In this document: one piece after another, positions 51,045 through 60,892 of the stretch | How positions within the stretch are numbered: the first letter of the stretch is position 1 | Layout: each line of letters begins with the position of its first letter | NCBI GenBank assembly: GCA_964423925.1 | Contig: CAYRGQ010000014.1 | Location: 1-64,000 of the forward strand | Source: CAYRGQ01 sp964423925 | GTDB taxonomy: Bacteria > Bacteroidota > Bacteroidia > Sphingobacteriales > Sphingobacteriaceae | Direction of reading: 5' to 3' | Length of the DNA stretch: 64,000 nucleotides | Notes under the pieces: generated by a model | What the model was told of the DNA's origin: nothing | The model's input: only the letters and a program-made list of their open reading frames with translations | Database searches by the model: none | Made by a program: the position numbers and the translations under genes

Positions 51045-52313
51045 TTATTCCGTCGTTTCTTTGGCTGGGTTATCGTCTGTCCAGGCTTCTATGGGGCTAT
51101 CCGTATCAACCCGCCCCCCCAAATGCGCTTTAACAATTTCCAATGTCTTCGCTGTCACCACTTCCCAGCTATGCGATCGCGCCAGTGCTACCCGACCATT
51201 CACTCGATCGGGTTGCAAGTCATGCAAACTTTCTTCGATTTCGTGGATAAAATCAGCGCTATTGTCTGCTAAACGTACATAGGGCAAAAATATTTGCTCC
51301 ATGAGCTGGGTACGAACCGCGACAACCGGTCGGCCCATCGCCAGATATTCATCAATTTTCAATGGATAGTTATCCATCGTGATGCTGTTGACGAGCTGCG
51401 GATTGATGCAGACATCAAAATGGCTCAAATAGGCCGGCACATCGGTCGTGTTTTTCTTCCCCAAAAAATAAACGTTGGGGAGTTTGTGCAATTCACTGCG
51501 CGCAAAAACTGCGTCCTGTCCACCAACCAAAACGAGGTTCCATTCCGGTCGCGAACGCGCGATGGTGAGTAACAATCCTATATCTAACCTGAACGCCACC
51601 AATGCCCCTACGTATCCGATTATCGGCTTAGACTGCAGGGATTTTAAATCTGATGGGCATTCATATTGCTTGGTGGAATCAAAAAGGGCGGTATCGCAGC
51701 CATTTCCGATATAGTAGCTATTCAGATTATAACGTTTCGCACGCTCCGTAAACCCGGGCGAATTACACAATACGAGATCGGATTTCCCCATTAGCAAGGG
51801 TTCTAATTTAGAACCATGCTTCTTCCAATATTGCATCGCAACGATATAGTCCCGGTCTAAATAAACGTTAAGCGCGGGTTTTAACAGCTCTTTCATATGA
51901 AAGGAGCGGTAAATATCCTTGTCGTTAATAAGTATGAACTGATCGAATCCCAAGTTCTTTAATACGCTCGTATATTCAGCTGACAAGCGTTTGTTGTTTT
52001 GAAGGTTGAAGTATGAAAAAATATCGGTATTGGGAATCCAATTGATAGACTCAATCAACGTTGTAGGATTCAAGACCCACATATTATCCGATATACGCAT
52101 TACGCTTTTATCGGAGCGCTGACGAATTAATCGAATATGGTCGTTGACAAATTTGTCAGATCTTTTGAAGTAGAAGGTTCGCCTGTCGATAGGGGGATTT
52201 ATATAGAGAACCCTATGCTGCTTCGCCAATTCCTTGGCAATATTGGTGGCAGTCGAATCCCGATCCGTTAAAATCCGCTGTAAGCTAAAAAAAACGAAAT
52301 TTAGTTGGCTCAT
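51045..52313 (-). CDS. Glycosyltransferase, paralogue of the one at 54457
   Basis: A 422-residue GT-B type glycosyltransferase. The N-terminus reads MSQLNFVFFSLQ, followed by HRVLYINPPIDRRTF; the C-terminal domain has IGYVGALVAFRLDIGLL, VLVGGQD and DEYLAMGRPVVAV. The frame opens at a TTG (52325), but the ATG at 52313 is the natural start. It shares a long set of segments with the 54457-55692 protein (VLYINPP/VLYVNTP, FDQFILxND, CINPQ, KIDEYL, RPVVA/KPVVA), so the two are paralogues four genes apart. It probably adds one sugar to the lipid-linked repeat unit. Confidence 0.85.
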   Translation of the reverse strand: MSQLNFVFFSLQRILTDRDSTATNIAKELAKQHRVLYINPPIDRRTFYFKRSDKFVNDHIRLIRQRSDKSVMRISDNMWVLNPTTLIESINWIPNTDIFSYFNLQNNKRLSAEYTSVLKNLGFDQFILINDKDIYRSFHMKELLKPALNVYLDRDYIVAMQYWKKHGSKLEPLLMGKSDLVLCNSPGFTERAKRYNLNSYYIGNGCDTALFDSTKQYECPSDLKSLQSKPIIGYVGALVAFRLDIGLLLTIARSRPEWNLVLVGGQDAVFARSELHKLPNVYFLGKKNTTDVPAYLSHFDVCINPQLVNSITMDNYPLKIDEYLAMGRPVVAVRTQLMEQIFLPYVRLADNSADFIHEIEESLHDLQPDRVNGRVALARSHSWEVVTAKTLEIVKAHLGGRVDTDSPIEAWTDDNPAKETTE

Positions 52314-52358
52314 TTTGTAATCCAAGGGTTGTATGGCATGTTCACGTGTTACACTCTA

Positions 52359-53861
52359 TTATTGTCGAAGCATGTCTCGAATTTTCAAAACACTCTTAAA
52401 TTTCTGCATGGTTTGTCTAGACAAAAACCATAATGATATATAGGAACCAGCACCTACAGTGAAGCCAACTGCCACTACCAACAGGTCAGGCCAATAAGGG
52501 CTAAACGCATCCTTAAACATATAACTTATCAGACCACTTACCCCTGAAAAAACAATCGGGTAAGATATTTCAGACAAGAATGAAGATAGCTTCACTGGTG
52601 TTTGCCTGAACGCCCAATAGAGTGCGGGCACAAACGTGACGTAGTTCACAATGATGTAAGAGATGGCCACCCCAGTGACGCCCCACCTAATTCCGATGGC
52701 ATATCCGATCACCGTCAGTATCGCATTCACCACGCCCAGAACGAAGTACTTCCTTGTCTGCCCCATCGTAATCAGTACGACCCCGCTCGTGCCACCCACG
52801 GGCTGAATAAACGCGGCCACGGCAAGCAGTTGAAAAATCACGCCGGCGGCAATCCACTGATCGCCCAAAACGAGCAGAATGACCTCGTCAACATATACGA
52901 ACAAAAAGACTACGAGTGGCATGGAGAAAAATGCCAATAAAAAGACGTAATGCCTATAAAAATCACTATATCTTCCGGGCTGATCCTGTAAAGCCGAAAG
53001 CGCCGGCATCGCCACGGTGTTGAGCGGTCCCCTCAACTGTGTGATCGGAATCATCAAAAGCTGGTAAGACTTGCTATAAAGTCCTAATGCTACCGCCCCG
53101 ATGTAGCGTCCGATAAGGATATTATCCAAGTTTCTTGCGAAATAGTTAACAAAGTCAAATCCGGTGATTCCAACGCCGAAACTTACAAGCTTTTTTACTT
53201 TTGGCAAATCAAATACCAAGCTGGGCCGCCAGTCACAACACGCCCAGGTAGCTACACAATTCACAAGGGTAAATGAAACGGTAATTCCTACAATAGCCCA
53301 ATAATCAAACCCTGCCCACGCCATCCCTATCCCGACTAAAATACTCGTTGCCGTTGAAAAAATGGTAATGCCTGAGATCGTTTTAAATCTCATTTGCCTT
53401 TTCAGCAAGGCATTATGTTGCAAAGCTATGCAGCTAATCAGTATGCTTGCCGCATATGCCCACGTGATGCCCGACAATCGCGGCTCATTGTAGAACGCTA
53501 CGATGACCGGTGCCATGAGCGCGATAAATCCAGCAATTCCAACTCCGATTAAAATATTGAACCAAAACAAGGTGCTTACTTGCTTTTGGGTGACGTTTTT
53601 ATTTTGGATGACTGCAGAAGAAAAGCCCAGGTCCATAAAAATCGCTAGAAATCCTGTTATCGCGGTTACCATGGCCACCACTCCGAAACTTTCGGGCGCA
53701 ACCATCCGCGCCATGATGGCCGTAGAAAGCATGCTCATACCAAACGACAAGAACTGAGCGACGACCGTACTGGCCCCCCCCTTCACAGAGCGTGCTTTAA
53801 GGTCCACGGTTAAATGCACCGTATCGAACCACTTTCTGCTGATATTTCTGAACTGAATCAT
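52359..53861 (-). CDS. Wzx-like polysaccharide flippase
   Basis: A 500-residue polytopic membrane protein of the MOP/MVF superfamily with about 14 hydrophobic helices, including the conserved VAPESFGVVAMVTAITGF near residues 40-57. It moves the undecaprenyl-linked repeat unit to the periplasm in Wzx/Wzy-dependent polysaccharide synthesis. The frame is open to 53954, but the ATG at 53861, 13 bases after the stop of the upstream gene, gives the usual MIQFRN... start before the first helix. Wzy-like and Wzz-like genes lie in the same operon. Confidence 0.92.
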   Translation of the reverse strand: MIQFRNISRKWFDTVHLTVDLKARSVKGGASTVVAQFLSFGMSMLSTAIMARMVAPESFGVVAMVTAITGFLAIFMDLGFSSAVIQNKNVTQKQVSTLFWFNILIGVGIAGFIALMAPVIVAFYNEPRLSGITWAYAASILISCIALQHNALLKRQMRFKTISGITIFSTATSILVGIGMAWAGFDYWAIVGITVSFTLVNCVATWACCDWRPSLVFDLPKVKKLVSFGVGITGFDFVNYFARNLDNILIGRYIGAVALGLYSKSYQLLMIPITQLRGPLNTVAMPALSALQDQPGRYSDFYRHYVFLLAFFSMPLVVFLFVYVDEVILLVLGDQWIAAGVIFQLLAVAAFIQPVGGTSGVVLITMGQTRKYFVLGVVNAILTVIGYAIGIRWGVTGVAISYIIVNYVTFVPALYWAFRQTPVKLSSFLSEISYPIVFSGVSGLISYMFKDAFSPYWPDLLVVAVGFTVGAGSYISLWFLSRQTMQKFKSVLKIRDMLRQ

Positions 53862-53874
53862 TGCTTGACTTCGC

Positions 53875-54456
53875 CTATACCGTCGCCCACGCACGTTGTC
53901 CTTCCTCCAAGGGCACGCAGGGTAAATAATTCTCGGGTATATAATCGTACACAAGTGCGCGAGTACATCCTACTTCCGATGTACAGTATCCCACCACCGT
54001 TAATTCTCGTAGCAATAAAAAAAATGGCCTCCCCTGTAATTTATTCCAGACTTTTCTGATGAAGCCAGAGCTAATCCAGCGATCCCTATTCTCAAAGTGC
54101 TTTAATGCTCGCGTTCTATTCTCTAACGAGCATCCTACGAAGTCCCCCTGGAAATGCGATTTGCAATATTCTTCAACGGCTTCCAGACCAAGCAAGAATG
54201 TACGAGCCTCTTGCCGCGACAGGCCACGCCGGACCATCTCGACAATAAAATTCGCGACATTCGCATCGTTTGCACCGGGGCTTTGTGTTCGAGGAATTAT
54301 CGTGTCCGCCAATTCCGCAATCAGCAATTTTTTTTCTTCCAATAGCGAATAATTTACAGGGCGGAACCTACCCCACCACCATTTCCCCACGACTATCAGA
54401 ATGACTACGGAAAAAATAATGATCAATGCCCTCCTTCGATTCATATATTTCATCAT
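53875..54456 (-). CDS. Gluconate 2-dehydrogenase subunit 3-like protein
   Basis: A 193-residue protein with a twin-arginine-like start (MNRRRALIIIFSVVILIVVG) that gives a membrane anchor or Tat signal. The rest matches the small subunit of GMC dehydrogenases by its hallmark: ELADTIIPRTQSPGANDANVANFIVEMV, with the IIPxTxxPGA motif near residue 53. In characterised systems this subunit helps maturation and export of the flavoprotein. Its partner is the GMC oxidoreductase at 49326, although two other genes lie between them. The start follows directly on the TAA of the upstream glycosyltransferase gene. Confidence 0.82.
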   Translation of the reverse strand: MMKYMNRRRALIIIFSVVILIVVGKWWWGRFRPVNYSLLEEKKLLIAELADTIIPRTQSPGANDANVANFIVEMVRRGLSRQEARTFLLGLEAVEEYCKSHFQGDFVGCSLENRTRALKHFENRDRWISSGFIRKVWNKLQGRPFFLLLRELTVVGYCTSEVGCTRALVYDYIPENYLPCVPLEEGQRAWATV

Positions 54457-55692
54457 TTAGGATGTCATTACTTTAGTATCGTCATTGCTGCGACTAAGCT
54501 CCCCATGATTGACCGTCTGTTCAATGGCTTTATAAATTGCAGCTACCGAATTAGTCCATGAATGAGTCGCCGCCAAAGCAATTCGCTGGTCGCGTAACGC
54601 TTCACAATCTTCATTCAAGGCCTGACGGATTAGACCTACGTATTCTTCCTTAGTTTTGGCGAGATAAACGACTTCAGAGAAAGCGTCCATCGCGTGGGTT
54701 TGCAGGGCGACCACAGGTTTACCCATAATAAGATATTCATCAATCTTCCGCGGATAGTTTCCGACCGTCAACGGTGTTAAAAATTGTGGGTTTATACAAA
54801 CATGGAACGCATTTATATAGTTTGGGAGCTCCTTGCCGTCCTTCATGCCAACAAACACGACATTAGGCATATGGTGAAGTTCACTATGCCTAAATCCGTC
54901 ATCTTCAGGCCCCACCAAAACCAACGTCCATTCCGGTAGCGACCGGGCAATATGGACCATAGCATCAATATCCAATCGGCTGCTATGCAGTACACCCACA
55001 TAACCGACTATCTTCCCACTAATGCCTTCAAGATCCCGAGGATATTCGTACTCCGATAAGCTAAATAGGCGTTGGTCAAATCCTTGACCCACATAATAGG
55101 AACTTGGATTGTATTGCTTGCAATAGTTGGTGAGATACACAGAGTTCGCCACACACAGATCATTTCTGCGGATTAACTCCGGCTCAAGCTGCGCGGCGCG
55201 TTTGTTCCAGTATGGTGCCGCTAATATAAAATCGCGCGAATAATAGACGCTGACCGCTGGATCCAAGTACTCATTCAGATAAAAGCATTTCATGATCTCG
55301 TTGTCGTTGAACAGGATGAACTGATCGAAATCCAATTTCTTGAGGTACCGTTTAATCACCTTCGCAAACCGTTTATTGTTTAGGCGATTAATGGTATTAA
55401 ATACGGCCCAAAGGTCTATCCAATTGACGGATTCAACAATGCAATCCGGATACAGTACCCAAAGGTTCTCGGTAACCTGAACAAGTCCATCTTCTTTTCC
55501 ACCCACCACCCGCATACGATATTTCACCCGTGGATTATTTCTTTTGTAGATGGAAGTATAACGGTCCAACGGCGTATTGACGTAAAGGACTCGATTGCGC
55601 TTACTGATTTCGCGCGCGATATCTTTACAATTGCTGCCCAACGTGGTATCCCACGGTTGTTGGCCAACGATAACAACATTTTTCCCCTCCAT
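54457..55692 (-). CDS. Glycosyltransferase, paralogue of the one at 51045
   Basis: A 411-residue GT-B type glycosyltransferase. The start MEGKNVVIVGQQPWDTTLGSN leads into NRVLYVNTPLDRYTS. The C-terminal domain has KIVGYVGVLHSSRLDIDAM, VLVGPEDDG and KIDEYLIMGKPVVALQ. It parallels the 51045 protein along most of its length, so an old gene duplication with divergence of acceptor or donor is likely. The stop and the start of the subunit-3 gene are contiguous. Confidence 0.85.
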   Translation of the reverse strand: MEGKNVVIVGQQPWDTTLGSNCKDIAREISKRNRVLYVNTPLDRYTSIYKRNNPRVKYRMRVVGGKEDGLVQVTENLWVLYPDCIVESVNWIDLWAVFNTINRLNNKRFAKVIKRYLKKLDFDQFILFNDNEIMKCFYLNEYLDPAVSVYYSRDFILAAPYWNKRAAQLEPELIRRNDLCVANSVYLTNYCKQYNPSSYYVGQGFDQRLFSLSEYEYPRDLEGISGKIVGYVGVLHSSRLDIDAMVHIARSLPEWTLVLVGPEDDGFRHSELHHMPNVVFVGMKDGKELPNYINAFHVCINPQFLTPLTVGNYPRKIDEYLIMGKPVVALQTHAMDAFSEVVYLAKTKEEYVGLIRQALNEDCEALRDQRIALAATHSWTNSVAAIYKAIEQTVNHGELSRSNDDTKVMTS

Positions 55693-55869
55693 CTTAAACG
55701 GCTATAATTGAAGTTAACTTTTATCAGCATTCCCACTTCCTGATCTCGTCCCGACCAAAAACCCCCAACCCAAGGCAATTAAACCTGGTATCAAAAAGAT
55801 CTCGAAAGGCATAGGCAGTCAAAATTAAAGTTCACAATATGCGGTACGGAAAAAGAAGGCCATGAGCAC

Positions 55870-57321
55870 CTACGAGCTTGACCCTAATTCGGTTTTCTCC
55901 ATCCCTACACTATCGAATTTTCTTGAATTCAAAATTAAGCCCCAGGACATATACACGATCAGCGAGGATGGATAGCCATTGATCACTTCATTGCCATAAC
56001 TACAGACAAAAATTCCCACCGTGCCTGCCGTCAGGGCAATTAGCTTGACGCGTAGCGCCTCGTCCCGAATATTCCAAACCAGCCCACAACACTTGCCGAT
56101 GATAAACATATTGATCGCAAACCAAATTGTGAATCCTACGATTCCATACATCACCCATACTTTTACCCAGTAGCTGTCTGGCGGTATAGTTGATAAAACC
56201 TTATCGGAATTATAAATTAGACCATTCGACCCACTAACCCCTACCCCGCCTCCGAACGGCTTGTCAGCTAATATGGCGCGCAATCGCTGTTGATTTTCGA
56301 ACCGCACGTTTAGGGAAGCATCTTCGGGGTTTAATGCTGACCGCAAACGCCGGATCTCGTAATAACTCTGCCCAATTGTGGTATATTTAAGAAACCCGAC
56401 GAAACAGAGCATAAAGAAAGATCCAACAAGAAATATCTTAAACTTCCTGCTCAATAGTAGGGCCACTACCCCTCCACTTACTAAAGCAAATAGCGCTCCG
56501 CGCGTACCCGAGATTAACATGCCGTAGAGTAGGAGACCCGCTGCAATAAACAAAGAGATTCTTATCCATGGCTTGAATGGTCCCAATGCTAATATAAGGG
56601 CTATCAAACCGATATGAGCCTGGGACGCGCCAAACTGCCCCGCATCGCTATAAAACGAAAAAACACGCAATTGCCCAAATATCCGGTGAGTTGGTGATTC
56701 TGCTAGAAAAGCTTCCTCTGCAGCCGACACGCCTATAAAAAGTTGCTTGACCCCGTATAGTGTGCTAATGACCGACAGTACAATTATTACGACCAGGAAT
56801 CGATTTAAGTCCTTTCGGGTGTTTAATAAAATAAAGGCCAGCGGTGCAATAAAGAGCCAATTCAGCAACGTGAATCGAACCTCATGTAGCCAGCCCATCA
56901 AACTCGCTCCCTCAGGATTCACTATTTGCAGTAGGTTGATAATTCCCCATACTCCAACCAGATAAACGTAGTCATTTTTAATACTGGACCAATCGTATTG
57001 TTGCGCTTTGAGCAGCATCACGGCCCAGGGGATAATCAGCAGTATGTCGGTCAGGTTTCCAAACTTGAAGGAATCGTAATGACGCAATAGAAAAATGACA
57101 AAAAAACAGTATATCACATACGACCAAAATCCAACTTTTGGATATCTGTAAACAACTAATATGTAGGTTATTGCACAAACCAACCCGATGATTAGTATAG
57201 GCAATATAGCCCCAAAGTGAGCAGTAAAATAGGCGACTCCCAAACATAAAAGTACCATCACCACGATGACACCTATGTTAAAGGGGGCATTTCTACTTCG
57301 GGTACCAGACGAAATGTTCAT
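55870..57321 (-). CDS. O-antigen ligase/polymerase-like membrane protein (Wzy/WaaL type)
   Basis: A 483-residue protein with about 11-12 membrane helices and a long periplasmic loop around residues 320-380, the plan of the Wzy_C/O-antigen ligase family. The segment MLISGTRGALFALVSGG near residue 270 is the conserved SGTRGA-type motif. In this operon, with flippase and chain-length regulator, polymerase of repeat units is the more probable role; a ligase cannot be excluded. Confidence 0.85.
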   Translation of the reverse strand: MNISSGTRSRNAPFNIGVIVVMVLLCLGVAYFTAHFGAILPILIIGLVCAITYILVVYRYPKVGFWSYVIYCFFVIFLLRHYDSFKFGNLTDILLIIPWAVMLLKAQQYDWSSIKNDYVYLVGVWGIINLLQIVNPEGASLMGWLHEVRFTLLNWLFIAPLAFILLNTRKDLNRFLVVIIVLSVISTLYGVKQLFIGVSAAEEAFLAESPTHRIFGQLRVFSFYSDAGQFGASQAHIGLIALILALGPFKPWIRISLFIAAGLLLYGMLISGTRGALFALVSGGVVALLLSRKFKIFLVGSFFMLCFVGFLKYTTIGQSYYEIRRLRSALNPEDASLNVRFENQQRLRAILADKPFGGGVGVSGSNGLIYNSDKVLSTIPPDSYWVKVWVMYGIVGFTIWFAINMFIIGKCCGLVWNIRDEALRVKLIALTAGTVGIFVCSYGNEVINGYPSSLIVYMSWGLILNSRKFDSVGMEKTELGSSS

Positions 57322-57360
57322 CGATTATATCGAAAATGATTTAAATGGTTTTCATCCGAA

Positions 57361-59526
57361 CTACGCCTTATTGAGTATCCATCCCTTAAATCCCGGGTGA
57401 TCACTCAAGAGTGTCAGGTATTCCTTGTTGTTGCGGGGCAAGGCTCGACCTGATTCGAATACGGCTATGCTGATCTGGGAAAACATCAACCATTCTTTGA
57501 CATGGTTAATATTAGAAAAACTGCCGATATCTATTAATATCAAATCAAACTTCTCCTTTAAAAGATTAAAACCTCCAATCAGTTGATCACGATCCTGCAC
57601 TTCCAATATCGAGGTGTTTTCCGCATTTCGCTGCAAATTCGTGATCAAGTCCTCGGCTTGAATTTCGCGCTCAATCAAAAAGCGCTCAAACTCCTGCGGA
57701 GATTCTTCCGGTTGCTTTTTGCCACTGGCATCCGACGTCTTCTCCCCTTCCTTGACCAATATGCTGACATCCTCACCTATAATCAACACCTTTTTGCCGG
57801 TGAGTGCGAAGGCATAGGCCAGGCTTCCGGTCACAAAGGATTTGCCCTCATGTTTGGTCAACCCAGTCACCCCGATGATTTTGGAGTTGTTTGCGAGCAA
57901 TTCTTGCTGCAAGTCAAACCGCAAGGTCCGGAGTTGGTCTCGGTAGTTGGCAAAGGCGGCGTTTGTCGTCGACTCTTTCCAAATTTTCTGAATCGAGGTA
58001 GGCGAGCCATTCCTGGCCACCCGGCTTAATGTCGCTAAGTTTTTATGCTTTGTGGCATATTCAAGCTCTTCTGGCGATGAAATAGTACGGTCGAGCAAGC
58101 CCATCGCAAGTACGCCAAACAGACAAATCATCAGACTAGCTATGCCTGACATTCCGGTATAAATTAATTTCTTTGATGGCATCGGGCCACCTGGTGCCCC
58201 GAGCTCGACAATACGCATAGGCGTTTCAACACTGGAAACGTATCCTGCTTGATTAAACCGATTCAAGGCTTCCAAGTATGCGTTGGTCGCGAGTTCGGCA
58301 TCGCGCTCATAGTTCTGCAAACCCGCATCTTTAGGCACCATAGCGCTGTATCTGCCACGCGCTGAAGCTAAATCGGACTCAATAGCGCCAATACTATTGC
58401 GAGCCATAGCTAACGAAATCTTAAGTTCCGCTAGTTGCTGTTGCAACATGGGTCTGTTCACCGCAGGGCCCGCAGTGGTACCGTTGACCACAGCCGACGC
58501 AACGATAGCCTTCCTTCGTTGTTGCAACGAGTCTACGACTCGCTTATCGGCGGGCGAGAAATTGTTGTCGATATAACGCCTGTTTGCTAATTCCAATTGC
58601 TGATCGAGCAAGACAATTTCATTGTGATAGCCCGAAATTTCAGCCGTCGATGTCCCGCCGTCGGCGCCGCTCAATTGTGCATTGATCGCAGCGATCGTGC
58701 CCTGAATCGACTCTATTTCGGCCAGTTTATCCGAGCGCTTGGCCTCCAGTGCGGCGATTTGAGAGTACAGCACACCGGATTGCGTACTAGAACTCAGGAT
58801 TCCGCTACTGATTCGATAATCACGCAACGCAGCGTTCTTCTCCTGCATTATACGCTCTTTCTCCTTGACCAGGGAATCAAGGGTAGCTACCGACTGCAAA
58901 TCACTGTCGCGCGTATTACTCTGGTAATCGTCGATGAACGCGGTGGCAAGATTATTCACCAAAAAAGCGGATAGATGGGGGTTCTCCGATACACCCCGAA
59001 TGGTAATAAAATCACTTTCACCGTTCCGAAAGACGTTAAGGCTGCCCAATACGCTTCCATAGTCGTATCCCATCGAAGCAAGAATATCATACAATTGCAA
59101 ACCATCTACTCCGTTTTCAGGGCTGTCGGATGGGCGGGTTTGCAGTCTTTGGAAGGCTTGGATGACCCGGCGACGTTCCTCATCAGACATTTCTTGCAGC
59201 ATCCCACTTAGCGGTCGAAATCGTTCCTCAGGCACTAGTAAATCGTGGAGTATTAATTTGTAAGACACTGCATTAACCACCCGCTTCATCATCATCATTC
59301 CAATAATATTGGAATACAATTGACGCGACTGCGTATAGCTTACTCCCTGCAAGGTACCCATCCGCGCTGCCTCCGACACACCCGTTGAAATGTGAGCCTG
59401 CGCTGAATACGTATCGGGCAAATTTCGCACGAAATAATAGGTAGTGACTACAGCAAGAGATGGAATGAGTATAATCAGCCACCAATAGCGCCGCAGATAT
59501 CTAAGTAGCTTTTTATAGTTTATCAT
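57361..59526 (-). CDS. Wzz-like polysaccharide co-polymerase with degenerate tyrosine-kinase domain
   Basis: A 721-residue inner membrane protein. Two transmembrane helices (residues about 17-35 and 440-460) flank a large periplasmic coiled-coil domain. A cytoplasmic P-loop domain follows. It is recognisable but changed: Walker A-like GLTKHEGKSFV near residue 555 instead of TSxxPGEGKST, the A-prime motif VLIIGEDV, and Walker B-like LILIDIGSF. The C-terminus ends GWILNKA with no tyrosine cluster. It probably controls chain length and assembly, with kinase activity lost or not used. It precedes the polymerase and follows the outer membrane protein gene. Confidence 0.85.
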   Translation of the reverse strand: MINYKKLLRYLRRYWWLIILIPSLAVVTTYYFVRNLPDTYSAQAHISTGVSEAARMGTLQGVSYTQSRQLYSNIIGMMMMKRVVNAVSYKLILHDLLVPEERFRPLSGMLQEMSDEERRRVIQAFQRLQTRPSDSPENGVDGLQLYDILASMGYDYGSVLGSLNVFRNGESDFITIRGVSENPHLSAFLVNNLATAFIDDYQSNTRDSDLQSVATLDSLVKEKERIMQEKNAALRDYRISSGILSSSTQSGVLYSQIAALEAKRSDKLAEIESIQGTIAAINAQLSGADGGTSTAEISGYHNEIVLLDQQLELANRRYIDNNFSPADKRVVDSLQQRRKAIVASAVVNGTTAGPAVNRPMLQQQLAELKISLAMARNSIGAIESDLASARGRYSAMVPKDAGLQNYERDAELATNAYLEALNRFNQAGYVSSVETPMRIVELGAPGGPMPSKKLIYTGMSGIASLMICLFGVLAMGLLDRTISSPEELEYATKHKNLATLSRVARNGSPTSIQKIWKESTTNAAFANYRDQLRTLRFDLQQELLANNSKIIGVTGLTKHEGKSFVTGSLAYAFALTGKKVLIIGEDVSILVKEGEKTSDASGKKQPEESPQEFERFLIEREIQAEDLITNLQRNAENTSILEVQDRDQLIGGFNLLKEKFDLILIDIGSFSNINHVKEWLMFSQISIAVFESGRALPRNNKEYLTLLSDHPGFKGWILNKA

Positions 59527-59541
59527 TGTTTAATATCTTGT

Positions 59542-60228
59542 TCAATTAACACTTTCGATCGGTACACCTATAAGGGACTCCAACTCATCCTTAGCTACTA
59601 GAAAGCCTACTTCGGTATTAATCAAAGCCGAATTGGCCGAGGTGAGCGAGGAACGAGCGGCCGTATAGGTATCTAAATCCATTTCCCCCAGTTCGAAACT
59701 GCTTTGAATTCGTTCAAACTGCGCGCGAACATCCTGGACTTCTATCGTCCTATTTTTCAGCTCGCTGCTGAGTAAGATATAATTGTAATACTTCGCTTTG
59801 ACCTCATTAGCCAAAGTCCTGTTGAAATCCTCAGTCTGTAATCGTGCCACCTCCAGCTGCCTCTTCGACTGCCTGATCTGAGATGGCATTGCGATCAGCG
59901 AGGCAAGGTTGACACCCACGCCTAGCTGGAAACCATTGAGCAAGTAGGGATCTAGGTCGCTAACGACCGCCCGCCCACGCTGCCGATAGAAATAAGAGGC
60001 ATTAACACCATTCAAAAACGAAAGGCTGGATAGCGTCACATTTGATTTGGCAGACTTTTCTGTGACTTCCAGGATTTTTCGCTGCGCGTTGTGCTCCATG
60101 GCTAGAGCTACGATACGCTCCAATTTAGCGTGATCGATTTCGGCGATAATGGATTCCTGGGCCTGTGTCGATATCATGGCTACCAACAAGAGCCCAATCA
60201 TAAACGTGCGTATGTGTGTCATTAGCAT
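59542..60228 (-). CDS. Short TolC-like outer membrane protein
   Basis: About 228 residues from the ATG at 60228 (a second ATG at 60222 is possible). A signal peptide (HIRTFMIGLLLVAMISTQAQ) is followed by a mixed beta and coiled-coil sequence: a GFQLGVGVNLASLIAMPSQIRQS beta-strand block and a helical tract with SSFELGEMDLDTYTAARSSLTSA, the typical TolC family repeat motif. TolC proteins have about 420 residues with two such repeats; here only one is present. It lies directly upstream of the Wzz-like gene, so it may serve as the outer membrane export part. The longer frame to 60459 has no family pattern. Confidence 0.7.
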   Translation of the reverse strand: MLMTHIRTFMIGLLLVAMISTQAQESIIAEIDHAKLERIVALAMEHNAQRKILEVTEKSAKSNVTLSSLSFLNGVNASYFYRQRGRAVVSDLDPYLLNGFQLGVGVNLASLIAMPSQIRQSKRQLEVARLQTEDFNRTLANEVKAKYYNYILLSSELKNRTIEVQDVRAQFERIQSSFELGEMDLDTYTAARSSLTSANSALINTEVGFLVAKDELESLIGVPIESVN

Positions 60229-60892
60229 AATTCTATTGTGCTTTGTACGATTAGGAACATGTCGAGTAATTTGGTTATAGTAACCGTCTGGGTCGATAGA
60301 TGCTTTTTCATTTACCCCAGCTCGAATCATTTCCAAACAAAAATATCCGTAAATTACCAGTATGTGGGATGTTTCGAGCACTATTGTTTCGGTTGTAGAT
60401 TTTACACTACATGGCCCGGAACCGTCTCGGATGCCCCCCTTTGGCATCCCAATGACCACGCGTCATCCCACAGATATACGGATTGAATTTCAACCGATTG
60501 CAATGCAATAACACTTATCGTGCTTGCCCTGAACATATGGCCTTAGATCATGCCGCAAAGGCCTATTCATGCCGCCGGCCATCCGTACTTGATTGCCTTT
60601 TACATCCGGCAAAAAAGCATCTCGGTTAGCCAGATCATATCGCGATCATCATCAGCGTGAGCAACTATATTGTCCCCGATTGCTTGCCTTAGTATATAGT
60701 AGCGCTCGAAAACATTTGATACGTAATCAAAAGGACAGCGGGTCAAGCGCAATACGACGGACGACGCGGATGATCGTTGACAAATATTTCCTAAACCACG
60801 AATTAATTACCGGGCGCTCCCGCGATGAAAGCCGCGCTAAAACTGGACGGATGCTAAATTATAACACGTGGGGAAGAAGTCTCGGCTCGAGC
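60229..60892. other. Long intergenic region before the TolC-like gene
   Basis: A stretch of more than 650 bases without a supported gene. On the minus strand TATTTTTG (60338-60345) matches the -7 consensus about 110 bases before the TolC-like start, so a second promoter of the exopolysaccharide operon is likely here. Open frames on the plus strand (for example 60593-60925) have no recognisable family. Confidence 0.45.
60338..60345 (-). promoter_or_regulatory. Candidate -7 box for the export and assembly genes
   Basis: Read on the minus strand the bases are TATTTTTG, an exact TAnnTTTG match, in the long gap before the TolC-like gene. A -33 TTTG is not evident. Confidence 0.35.

Noticed and set aside
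60229..60459. Longer N-terminus of the TolC-like protein
   Set aside because: The signal peptide begins at the internal Met at 60228, and the upstream residues are not family-like.
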